Shown in pieces: positions 40,305 to 48,195 of a DNA stretch of 64,000 nucleotides (positions within the stretch are counted from its first letter, which is position 1; every line of letters begins with the position of its first letter). The position numbers and the translations under genes were made by a program. The stretch spans positions 23,319 to 87,318 of the forward strand of contig CAYGJL010000007.1 in the NCBI GenBank assembly GCA_964350145.1. The letters are read 5' to 3'. This DNA is from JACDCY01 sp964350145 (GTDB lineage Bacteria; Gemmatimonadota; Gemmatimonadetes; Gemmatimonadales; Gemmatimonadaceae). The notes below the pieces were generated by a model, which did not search any database, was not told the origin of the DNA, and worked only from the letters and a program-made list of their open reading frames with translations.

Positions 40305-42578
40305 GTGAGACTATCCCTGAGGTTCGTAATTCCGCTGCTGCTCACGGTAGCGGCGCTCGCCTATCTCGTCATGCCGCTCGCGGACCGCCTGACACTCCGC
40401 TGGTTCATGAACGACATGGACATGCGCGCTACCCTGATCGCCAACACCGTAGACGAGCCGGTCGCCAGTCTAGTCGCGCTCGAAGACCCGGCCAGGATCC
40501 GCCAGTTCTTCACGCGGATCACGCAGGATGAGCGGCTGTATGCCATGGCGCTGTGCACGGACCCGACGTCTGCGCCGGTGAGCACCGGGCCGCTGCCCAG
40601 TGAGATCAACTGCGCGAACCTGGAAGGATTGTCGACGCCGGCACGACGCATCGTCCAGGCTGAACAGGGGCCGCTCCTGGTGTCGGTTCGACCACTCACG
40701 GCAGGCGGCGCGACCACGACCGCCCACGTCGTGATCGTGCAGGACATGGCCTACATCACGCGGCGGAGCGAGGAGACCAAGCGCTACCTCTTCTACTTTT
40801 TCGTCGGCCTCGGCGTACTGGTGTCGATCGTGACGGTCGTGATTGCGCAGCTGAGCTGGCGCGGCTGGATCCAGGGCCTGCGCGCCCTGATGCGCGGCGA
40901 AGGATTGCTGCGGCCGGCCACGGATACCGAGAGCGCGGAGCTCCGCCCGATCGCGGACGATCTTCGCGCGCTGATCCGGGACCTCGAGGCCGAACATCAG
41001 CTCCGCGACGCCGAGCAGCTGGCCTGGACGCCGGAGACGCTGCGCGGGATCCTCGACCGGGAGCTGCACGGCCAGGACGTCATCGTCGTGTCGAACCGCG
41101 AGCCGTACATCCACGTGCGCAAGGGCGACTCGATCGCGGTGCAGCGCCCCGCGAGCGGCGTGGTCACTGCCATCGAGCCGATAATGCGCGCGTGCTCGGG
41201 AACGTGGATCGCGCACGGCAGCGGTACCGCCGACCGTGAAGTCGTGGACAGCAATGACCGGATCGGCGTGCCGCTGGACGATCCGGAGTATCAGCTGCGC
41301 CGCGTGTGGCTGTCCAGGGAGGAAGAAGACGGGTACTACTACGGCTTCGCGAACGAAGGGCTCTGGCCGCTCTGCCACATCTCGCACGTCCGGCCGACGT
41401 TCCGCGCGGAGGACTGGCGGCAGTACCAAATCGTGAACGAGCGATTCGCCGACGCGGTCGCCGAGGAGGCCAAGTCGCCCGATCCGATCGTGCTGATCCA
41501 GGACTACCACTTCGCGCTGCTTCCGCGCGCGATCCGGACCAGGTTACCCGCGGCCACGATCATCACGTTTTGGCACATCCCGTGGCCAAACCCGGAAGCG
41601 TTCGCGATCTGCCCGTGGCGAATGGAGCTGCTGGACGGCCTGCTCGGGAGCAGCATCCTCGGTTTTCACACCCAGTTCCACTGCAACAACTTCGTGGACA
41701 CGGTGGACAGGGTGCTCGAAGCGCGCGCCGATCGCGAGACGTTCAGCGTCTCCTACAAGGGGAAGACGACCGCGATCCGGCGGTACCCGATCTCCGTGGC
41801 GTGGCCGCCGTCGGCGGGCCTGCTCGGCAAGCCCGTGCCGGAGTGCCGGTCCGCGGTGCGCGCGCGGCACGGCCTGCCGGAGAACCAACTGCTCGGGATC
41901 GGAATCGACCGGCTTGATTACACCAAGGGCATCGAGGAGCGCTTCCGCGCGGTCGAGCGGCTGCTCGAGTTGCATCCGGAGTGGGTGGGCAAGTTCACCT
42001 TTCTGCAGATCGCGGCGCCGACCCGCGCGAAGATCGGGCACTACCGGGAGTACGATGCGCGGGTGCGCGAGATGGCCGCTTCGATCAACATCAAGGTCGG
42101 CGGCGAGGCGCCCGCGATCGTGCTGGCGGTGGAGCATCACGAGCCGGACAGCGTGTTCGAGCACTATCGCGCGGCCGACGTTTGCTTCGTGAGCAGCCTG
42201 CACGACGGGATGAACCTGGTCGCGAAGGAGTTCGTTGCCTCCCGCGACGACCTGGCGGGCGTGCTCGTGCTCAGCCAGTTCACCGGCGCGTCCCGGGAGC
42301 TGCCCGAAGCGCTGATAGTGAATCCGTACGACGCGGACCAGTGCGCGGGCGCGCTGCACGCGGCGTTGACCATGTCGCCCAGCATGCAGCGGGCGCGCAT
42401 GCAGCTCATGCGCGGGCTGGTGCAGGAGTTCAACGTGTTCCGCTGGGCGGGAAGGATGCTCATGGACGCCGCGACGATGCGGCGAAGAGTCCGGCTGCTG
42501 GATACACAGAAGGCGGATCGCATCGAGCGCAGAGATCGCAGTCGCTCGATCCCGGCAGGGAACGCTGATGAAAGCTGA
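40305..42578 (+). CDS. otsA: Trehalose-6-phosphate synthase fused to an N-terminal membrane sensor module
   Basis: A 757-residue protein. The C-terminal 500 residues are a GT20 trehalose-6-phosphate synthase joining UDP- or ADP-glucose to glucose-6-phosphate. Landmarks are VVSNREPY, IQDYHFALLP, FWHIPWPNPEAF, GIDRLDYTKGIEERF and HDGMNLVAKEF. Ahead of it lies a sensor-like module: transmembrane helix 1 (7-25), a periplasmic domain (about 27-158), helix 2 (161-182) and a HAMP-like linker (about 187-240). This is the layout of a membrane-bound receptor. The GTG at 40305 has AAGAGA 5 bases upstream. otsB overlaps its end by 11 bases. Control of trehalose synthesis by an outside signal is inferred. 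Confidence 0.9.
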   Translation: MRLSLRFVIPLLLTVAALAYLVMPLADRLTLRWFMNDMDMRATLIANTVDEPVASLVALEDPARIRQFFTRITQDERLYAMALCTDPTSAPVSTGPLPSEINCANLEGLSTPARRIVQAEQGPLLVSVRPLTAGGATTTAHVVIVQDMAYITRRSEETKRYLFYFFVGLGVLVSIVTVVIAQLSWRGWIQGLRALMRGEGLLRPATDTESAELRPIADDLRALIRDLEAEHQLRDAEQLAWTPETLRGILDRELHGQDVIVVSNREPYIHVRKGDSIAVQRPASGVVTAIEPIMRACSGTWIAHGSGTADREVVDSNDRIGVPLDDPEYQLRRVWLSREEEDGYYYGFANEGLWPLCHISHVRPTFRAEDWRQYQIVNERFADAVAEEAKSPDPIVLIQDYHFALLPRAIRTRLPAATIITFWHIPWPNPEAFAICPWRMELLDGLLGSSILGFHTQFHCNNFVDTVDRVLEARADRETFSVSYKGKTTAIRRYPISVAWPPSAGLLGKPVPECRSAVRARHGLPENQLLGIGIDRLDYTKGIEERFRAVERLLELHPEWVGKFTFLQIAAPTRAKIGHYREYDARVREMAASINIKVGGEAPAIVLAVEHHEPDSVFEHYRAADVCFVSSLHDGMNLVAKEFVASRDDLAGVLVLSQFTGASRELPEALIVNPYDADQCAGALHAALTMSPSMQRARMQLMRGLVQEFNVFRWAGRMLMDAATMRRRVRLLDTQKADRIERRDRSRSIPAGNADES

Positions 42579-43323
42579 AGAAGAGACCGCACTGGCGGGC
42601 CCGGCCGCGCCACCCGAACCGCGCGCGGACTGGGCCTACTTCGTGGACCTCGACGGCACTCTCCTGGACATCGCGCCGTCCCCCGACGAAGTGCACCTCG
42701 ACGCGGAAGTGCAAACGCTGCTCACGGAGCTGAGCGAGTTCGCCGGCGGAGCCGTCGCGCTGATAAGCGGACGATCAATCAGCGACATCACCGCCCTGAT
42801 CAGCGAGCCATGTCTTCCCGTCGCCGGCCAGCATGGACTGGAAAGGCGGGACGCATCGGGGCGGATCACGGCTCATCGGGAAGAATCCAACGGACTCGCG
42901 TTTGCCGCCGGCGCGCTTGAGCGCGAGGTGAAGAAGTACGCCGGGCTGCTGCTCGAGCGAAAAGGACTCTCGCTCGCGCTGCACTATCGCGCCGTTCCCG
43001 AGCTTGCGAGCCACGTCCACACCGTGATGCGCCGCCTTTGCTCCGAGCTGGGGCCGGAGTACGTCCTGCAGGAGGGCAAGCGCGTCGTGGAGCTCAAGCC
43101 GGCGGGCAAGGACAAGGGGGTCGCGGTGCAGGAATTTCTGCAGGAGCCGCCGTTTCTCGGACGGACACCCGTATTCCTCGGCGACGACGCCACCGACGAG
43201 TACGCGTTTGAAGTCGTGAACGAGGCGAACGGTATCTCCATCAAGGTCGGCCCGGGAAAGACGGGGGCGCGCTTCCGGTTGAAGGACGTGCGCGCGGTGC
43301 GCCGCTGGCTCGACACGAGATGA
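42568..43323 (+). CDS. otsB: Trehalose-6-phosphate phosphatase
   Basis: A 251-residue HAD-fold phosphatase that makes trehalose from trehalose-6-phosphate. The nucleophile motif is FVDLDGTLLD with Asp27 and Asp29. ALISGRSISDI, the lysine region KGVAVQEFL and the acidic VFLGDDATDEYAF complete the active site. The ATG at 42568 lies inside the end of otsA (11-base overlap) and the GH15 gene overlaps its stop by 4 bases, so the three are made together. Confidence 0.93.
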   Translation: MKAEEETALAGPAAPPEPRADWAYFVDLDGTLLDIAPSPDEVHLDAEVQTLLTELSEFAGGAVALISGRSISDITALISEPCLPVAGQHGLERRDASGRITAHREESNGLAFAAGALEREVKKYAGLLLERKGLSLALHYRAVPELASHVHTVMRRLCSELGPEYVLQEGKRVVELKPAGKDKGVAVQEFLQEPPFLGRTPVFLGDDATDEYAFEVVNEANGISIKVGPGKTGARFRLKDVRAVRRWLDTR

Positions 43324-45104
43324 GCACGCTCGACCTCGCGCTGATCGGCAACGGCACGATCGCCGCGCTCGTGGATGGAGCGGGCACGATCTGCTGGTGC
43401 TGCTTCCCACGGCTGGACGGCGACCCGGCCTTCTGCTCGCTATTGCGTGGCTCGGAGGAGGACCCGCAGGGGATCTTCGCAATCGAGCTCGCGGACCAGA
43501 CCCGAACCGAGCAGGAGTATCTCGCCAACTCCGCGGTCCTCGTGACCCGCCTGTTCGACTCGAGCGATGGTTGCGTGGAAGTCACGGACTTTGCGCCCCG
43601 GTTCGAGCAATACGAGCGCATGTTCTGTCCGATGATGCTGGTTCGCCAGATCAAGCGGATCAGCGGATCGCCCCGGGCGCGCGTCCGGCTGAGGCCGATG
43701 AAGAATTACGGCGGCGAGCGGCTGCCGACGACGGCCGGCAGCCACCACGTCCGGTACTATGGCGGCGAGGCTGTGCTCCGACTCACGACCACCCTCCCGA
43801 TCTCCGCGGTCATCGAGGAGAACACGTTTTTCGTCGAGGACACGCACACGCTCGTCCTCGGACCCGACGAGACGATCATGGGATCCGTCGCCTCGCTCGG
43901 CCGGCACATGTTCGAGGAGACGCTATCGCACTGGAGAGAGTGGGTTCGCTCCCTGGCGATTCCGTTCGAGTGGCAGCAGGAGGTGATTCGTGCGGCGATC
44001 AGCCTCAAGCTGAACGTGGTCGAAGACACCGGCGCGATCATCGCCGCGGTGACGACTTCGATCCCGGAAGCGCCCGGCACCACCCGCAACTGGGACTACC
44101 GGTACTGCTGGATCCGCGACGCATACTTCGTGGTCAACGCGCTCAACCGCCTCGGCGCTACCCGCACGATGGAGCGATACCTGGGCTACATCCTGAACAT
44201 TGTGGCAGATGTCGGGGACGAGCCACTCAAGCCCATGTACGGGGTCACCGGCGGCCCGGTCCCCGACGAGCACGTCGCGAAATCGCTCCCCGGATACCGC
44301 GGAATCGGCCCGGTGCGAATCGGCAACGACGCGCACCGGCAGGTACAGCACGACGTGTACGGCTCGGCGATTCTGGCGGCGCCGCACGTCTTCTTCGATC
44401 ACCGCCTCGTGCGGCGGGAGGACGATTCCCTGTTCCCCCGCCTCGAGTACCTGGGCGAGCAGGCGGCAAAGCTGTTCGACCAGCCGGATGCGGGCATATG
44501 GGAGCTGCGCGGCTCGAATCACATTCACACCTTCTCCAGCGTCATGTGCTGGGCCGGCTGCGACCGGCTCGCCCGAATCGCTGCGCATCTGGAGCTGCCG
44601 GACAAGGCCGCGTACTGGCGCGCCCACGCCGACCGGATTCACGTCGTGATATCCCGCCGCTCCTGGAACGCGGAGCTGAACAGCTTCGTCGCGACGATGG
44701 ACGGCTCCACGCTCGACGCCAGCCTGCTGCGGCTGCACGAGGTCGGCTTCGTGAGCCCGGCCGATCCGCGGTTCGTGGGAACCGTGCGCGCGATCGAGCG
44801 CAAGCTGCGCCGCGGACGGATGATCTTCCGCTACTCAGAGCCGGACGACTTCGGCACGCCCACTAACGCGTTCGTCGTGTGCACCTTCTGGTACATCAAC
44901 GCGCTCGCCGCCATCGGAGAGCGGGAGGAGGCGCGTACGCTGTTCGAGCACCTGCTCACCTGCCGCAACAAACACGGACTGCTGGCGGAGGACATAGACC
45001 CCGAGACGTGCGAGCAGTGGGGGAACTTCGTGCAGACCTACAGCATGGTGGGGATCATCGACTCGGCGAGCAGGCTCTCCGCCAGTTGGGATCAGGCGTA
45101 CTAG
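43320..45104 (+). CDS. Glycoside hydrolase family 15 protein (glucoamylase/trehalase type)
   Basis: A 594-residue protein of the GH15 (alpha,alpha)6-barrel class. It has an N-terminal beta domain (LALIGNGTIAALVDGAGTIC), the hallmark NWDYRYCWIRDAYF, a first catalytic Glu in GIWELRGSNHIHTFSS and a second in AEDIDPETCEQWGNF. Related GH15 enzymes hydrolyse starch-type glucans, and some are trehalases. Being co-translated with otsA and otsB, it may break down trehalose or act in a linked glucan cycle. No signal peptide is seen, so it is cytoplasmic. The substrate cannot be fixed from sequence. Confidence 0.88.
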   Translation: MSTLDLALIGNGTIAALVDGAGTICWCCFPRLDGDPAFCSLLRGSEEDPQGIFAIELADQTRTEQEYLANSAVLVTRLFDSSDGCVEVTDFAPRFEQYERMFCPMMLVRQIKRISGSPRARVRLRPMKNYGGERLPTTAGSHHVRYYGGEAVLRLTTTLPISAVIEENTFFVEDTHTLVLGPDETIMGSVASLGRHMFEETLSHWREWVRSLAIPFEWQQEVIRAAISLKLNVVEDTGAIIAAVTTSIPEAPGTTRNWDYRYCWIRDAYFVVNALNRLGATRTMERYLGYILNIVADVGDEPLKPMYGVTGGPVPDEHVAKSLPGYRGIGPVRIGNDAHRQVQHDVYGSAILAAPHVFFDHRLVRREDDSLFPRLEYLGEQAAKLFDQPDAGIWELRGSNHIHTFSSVMCWAGCDRLARIAAHLELPDKAAYWRAHADRIHVVISRRSWNAELNSFVATMDGSTLDASLLRLHEVGFVSPADPRFVGTVRAIERKLRRGRMIFRYSEPDDFGTPTNAFVVCTFWYINALAAIGEREEARTLFEHLLTCRNKHGLLAEDIDPETCEQWGNFVQTYSMVGIIDSASRLSASWDQAY

Positions 45105-45110
45105 AACGGC

Positions 45111-45138
45111 GCTGCGTGCTGCGTGCTGCGCACTGCGC
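45111..45138. repeat. Tandem heptamer repeat, GCTGCGT family
   Basis: Four consecutive 7-base units: GCTGCGT, GCTGCGT, GCTGCGC, ACTGCGC, starting 7 bases after the GH15 stop. It is non-coding. Confidence 0.8.
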
Positions 45139-45280
45139 CCGAAAAGCTTGACATTCCTGCCAGCTCGCTCCAGGTTGGAATCATGCAGATCGCGCTGACT
45201 TACACGACGTCGAATTGCCCCAATCTCCTCGCCCGGAGGTCTGGCTAGCTCGCGCGCGTGAGGTCCAGCTGCGTTGATGC

Positions 45281-45316
45281 GCCCGCCAGACTCGATCCGG
45301 CGGGCTTTGTTGTTTT
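45281..45316 (+). terminator. Rho-independent terminator downstream of the trehalose operon
   Basis: A 7-base-pair GC-only stem (GCCCGCC with GGCGGGC, 11-base loop) is followed by TTTGTTGTTTT. It lies about 180 bases after the GH15 stop, so it ends either that operon or a small transcript starting between them. Confidence 0.75.
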
Positions 45317-45320
45317 CGGC

Positions 45321-45355
45321 AGTCACTAATCACTAATCACTAGTCACTAGTCACT
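45321..45355. repeat. Tandem heptamer repeat, A(G/A)TCACT family
   Basis: Five consecutive 7-base units: AGTCACT, AATCACT, AATCACT, AGTCACT, AGTCACT, with a decayed sixth (AGTAACC). It lies between the terminator and the tRNA gene. Confidence 0.9.
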
Positions 45356-45369
45356 AGTAACCGCCGTCT

Positions 45370-45442
45370 TGGGGTGTAGGTCAACTGGCAGACCGCCTGA
45401 CTGTTAATCAGGAAGTTGCAGGTTCGAATCCTGCCGCCCCAG
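45370..45442 (+). tRNA. tRNA-Asn (anticodon GTT)
   Basis: A 73-base cloverleaf. The acceptor stem is TGGGGTG with CGCCCCA (one T-G pair), the anticodon stem CCTGA/TCAGG holds loop CTGTTAA with anticodon GTT, and the T stem GCAGG/CCTGC holds loop TTCGAAT. The discriminator base is G. CCA is not encoded. A run of seven T follows directly. Confidence 0.97.
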
Positions 45443-45478
45443 TTTTTTTCGCAGCCATGTCGCCCCATGAAACGGCGA

Positions 45479-45566
45479 GCGTTGTGCGTTCCCCGTTTTT
45501 CCGTGAATCCGTTCGGCCGCAGTAACGGTCAAACGGGCCAGCAGAAAAACGGGAAACGCACAACGC
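45479..45566. repeat. Long hairpin-forming inverted repeat after tRNA-Asn
   Basis: Two 22-base arms (45479-45500 and 45545-45566) are inverted copies with one mismatch; the left arm begins GCGTTGTGCGTTCCCC and ends in five T, and a 44-base loop lies between. It sits between the tRNA gene and the end of the convergent metalloprotease gene. It may be a small palindromic (MITE-like) insertion or a terminator-type structure. The whole gap 45443-45597 has no gene. Confidence 0.8.
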
Positions 45567-45597
45567 CTGATCTCCCATACCGATAACTGCTCTGTAG

Positions 45598-48153
45598 TTA
45601 CTTCTTCGGATCCAGTATCGCCCCGATCCTGTACAGCGATCCCTGCAGGTGAAGCTGGGTGGACCTGTCACCCGCCCGCGCGATCGCCCGCTGCACATCG
45701 CCGCGCAGTGTCGCCAACTCGCCGCGCAGCTGCGACTTGGCGTCGTCGGACAGCGGCGCCGGCGGCGTGCCGAACGTGAACGCCGGCGTGGCGCCCGCCG
45801 GCCGCTCGGGCGGATTGATCTTGTCGTTAATGGTGCTCAGGTAATCCATCTGCAGGTCGCGGCGGAACGCGTCAATCACCGGCCGCGATGTAAATAGCTC
45901 GGACCACAGTCCGCGCCGCAGATCGTCCAGCATGCGCGAGAGCGCATAAGTCTCCGACGGGCTGCCGGCCAGCGCCTCTTGCTCCAGCAGCCGGTTGAGC
46001 CTCCCGTCGTCGAGCAGGTTGTTCAACACGCGGGCCTGCGCGTTGTTGATCCGCCGGATCATTCCATGCGCCTCGATGCGCGCAGCGATTTCCGGCCGGA
46101 TCAGATACGTCGGCGTGCGGAAGACGTTCTGATTGATGAAGCGGACGGCCTCGGCCTGCCGCGCGCGGCTCACCGGCGTGTACACCGGGCCCGGCTGGCT
46201 GCCGGACTTGTGCTGCACTGTCCCGCCGCCGACGAGCGTTGCGACGTGGTTAGCCTCGTTGGCCCACTGCCCCACCGTCCTGTCGTACAGCTCGCGCAAG
46301 TCGCTGTTGTCCTCGCCGGGACGTATCGCCGCCGTGGCGATGTAGCCGACCACGCGCTCGATGTTGCGGAATCCGAGCGCCGTGGACTTCACCGGATCGG
46401 CGTCACCCACCGCCTCGCTTTGCGTACCCGTGGAGCCGAACGCGTTGGACGCGGCGAACCGGTACCACGGAATCGTGTCCTGCATCCGCGCCCACTGATC
46501 GAGTACAGGCAGCTCCTGGTCGGGCGTTCCCGCCCCCGGAATAGGCTTGTAGCCCCACATGATCGCGTATTCGTCGTACGGTCCCACGCGCGGGATCAGA
46601 TCCTTGAGCGCGATGCTGTCTTCCGGCTGCGCCACGTAATTGAACCGCGAGTAATCCATGATGCTCGGGCTATGCCCCATGCGCGCGGTCCAGGTCCGGC
46701 TGCGAACGCTGTCCGCGGGATATGTCGAGCTGCCGATCTGGTCGTGCTGCAATCCGAGCGTGTGCCCGATCTCGTGCGCCACCACAAACTGGAGCAGCCG
46801 TCCCATGAGGGTGTCCGGGAACGGCAGCCGGCGCGCGCGCGGGTCGAGCGGCGAAGCCTGGGTGAAGTACCAGGCGCGCTGGAGGTTGAGGATGTTGTGG
46901 AACATGCGCACGGATCCGTTGAGGATCTCGCCCGTACGCGGATCGTGCACGTGCGGCCCTACCGCATTCTCGACCGTGGACGGGAGCCAGCGGATCATCG
47001 TGTGGCGGATGTCCTCGGGCGACCAGTCGGGATCGTTCGCCGGCACTTCCCCGGCCACGATCCCTTCCTTGAATCCGGCGGCCTCGAACGCCGACTGCCA
47101 CTCGACGATGCCGGCGCGGACGAACGACTTCCACACCTCGGGCGTCGCGGGATCCACATAGTACGTGATGGGCTTCTTCGGGTAGCACAACTCTCCTTCC
47201 TTGCGCTCGGAGCACTCCAGCCGGTATTTGGTGACATACCGCCGCACCGCCGAGCGGTGCTCCGGCGTGCCGAAGTCGATCTGGCGGATGGAGAAGAAGC
47301 CGACCCGCTCGTCGAACCTGCGCGGCATCATCGGCTGCTCGGGCAGCCGGACCAGGCTCCAGTGGGCGAGCACGCTCTGCGCCTCACGCGGCGCACCGCC
47401 GCCACCCCCACCGCCGCCGCCACCCGGAGGAGGCGTCGGAGTTCCCGTCTGCGTCGCTTCGATCTCGACGTTGTCCGGGAACGCGATCGCGCGCTCGACG
47501 AACGAGCGCTGGGCGTCAATGCTGCCGCGAATGGCCGCGACCTCCGGTATCGCCGTCGTGAACAGGCGAGTGACGTCGATGACCGCCGCGCTGTCCGGGC
47601 CCCACGACTCCACGTTGAACACCGCGATGATCGGAGGATAGTTCGAGGCCTCGACCGCGCGGTACACGGAGAGGCCGGTGTCCGCCGTGATCGCGAACGA
47701 CGGCGACCGCAGGATGATCCGATTGCCGCTCCGGTCCCAGCGCAGCGTGCGCTCCCCGAACTGGTCGCCGACGTAGGCGCCGAAGCCGCCGCCGGGGGTC
47801 GGATCCACCGCCGCCGCGCGCGCGTACCGCCCCACAATCAGCATGTCCTTGTACAGCTCCTGTCGCGGAATCTCGAAAAAGAGCTTGTCCCCTACCCTAT
47901 GAACGGCAAACATGCCGCGCCGAGTGATAGCTTCAGGGGTAATAACCCTGTTGTAGGGACGGGGGCTCGGCGTGCCGGTGGCTCCGGCGCGTCCGCCAGT
48001 GGCCGAATCGCCGGCCGCGGGCGCGCCGCCGGGAGTGGCGGCGGCACGCGGTCCCGGGCCTTCCGTCGGGGAGGGTCCCGCGGGGGGTGTCGCCGATCGG
48101 GCGCAGGCAGCGAGCAGGAGTGCTGGTGCCAAGGACATGATCTTGTAGCGCAT
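45598..48153 (-). CDS. Zinc metalloprotease, DUF5117/DUF4953 type lipoprotein
   Basis: An 851-residue protein from ATG 48153 (another ATG at 48138). The lipobox is LLLAAC (Cys17), followed by a low-complexity Pro/Gly/Thr linker. The N-terminal half resembles DUF5117 and the C-terminal half DUF4953, with the zinc motif HEIGH at 460-464 in VVAHEIGHTLGLQHDQ and a Met-turn candidate in SPSIMDYSRFNY, as in metzincins. A run of ten glycines after PPP lies near residue 250. It is likely surface-exposed or periplasmic. Substrates are unknown. The reading frame extends far upstream over the GH20 gene, but that part is antisense. Confidence 0.85.
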   Translation of the reverse strand: MRYKIMSLAPALLLAACARSATPPAGPSPTEGPGPRAAATPGGAPAAGDSATGGRAGATGTPSPRPYNRVITPEAITRRGMFAVHRVGDKLFFEIPRQELYKDMLIVGRYARAAAVDPTPGGGFGAYVGDQFGERTLRWDRSGNRIILRSPSFAITADTGLSVYRAVEASNYPPIIAVFNVESWGPDSAAVIDVTRLFTTAIPEVAAIRGSIDAQRSFVERAIAFPDNVEIEATQTGTPTPPPGGGGGGGGGGAPREAQSVLAHWSLVRLPEQPMMPRRFDERVGFFSIRQIDFGTPEHRSAVRRYVTKYRLECSERKEGELCYPKKPITYYVDPATPEVWKSFVRAGIVEWQSAFEAAGFKEGIVAGEVPANDPDWSPEDIRHTMIRWLPSTVENAVGPHVHDPRTGEILNGSVRMFHNILNLQRAWYFTQASPLDPRARRLPFPDTLMGRLLQFVVAHEIGHTLGLQHDQIGSSTYPADSVRSRTWTARMGHSPSIMDYSRFNYVAQPEDSIALKDLIPRVGPYDEYAIMWGYKPIPGAGTPDQELPVLDQWARMQDTIPWYRFAASNAFGSTGTQSEAVGDADPVKSTALGFRNIERVVGYIATAAIRPGEDNSDLRELYDRTVGQWANEANHVATLVGGGTVQHKSGSQPGPVYTPVSRARQAEAVRFINQNVFRTPTYLIRPEIAARIEAHGMIRRINNAQARVLNNLLDDGRLNRLLEQEALAGSPSETYALSRMLDDLRRGLWSELFTSRPVIDAFRRDLQMDYLSTINDKINPPERPAGATPAFTFGTPPAPLSDDAKSQLRGELATLRGDVQRAIARAGDRSTQLHLQGSLYRIGAILDPKK

Positions 48154-48195
48154 GAGAGTCCGGTGAAGGTTCACGTGATACGGTGGAAGGAGATC

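Noticed and set aside
45321..45355. CRISPR array
   Set aside because: The units are 7 bases long with no spacers, and no cas genes are present.
45979..48195. Upstream extension of the GH20 reading frame
   Set aside because: The true start at 48196 has AAGGAG and a lipoprotein signal; the extension runs antisense through the metalloprotease.
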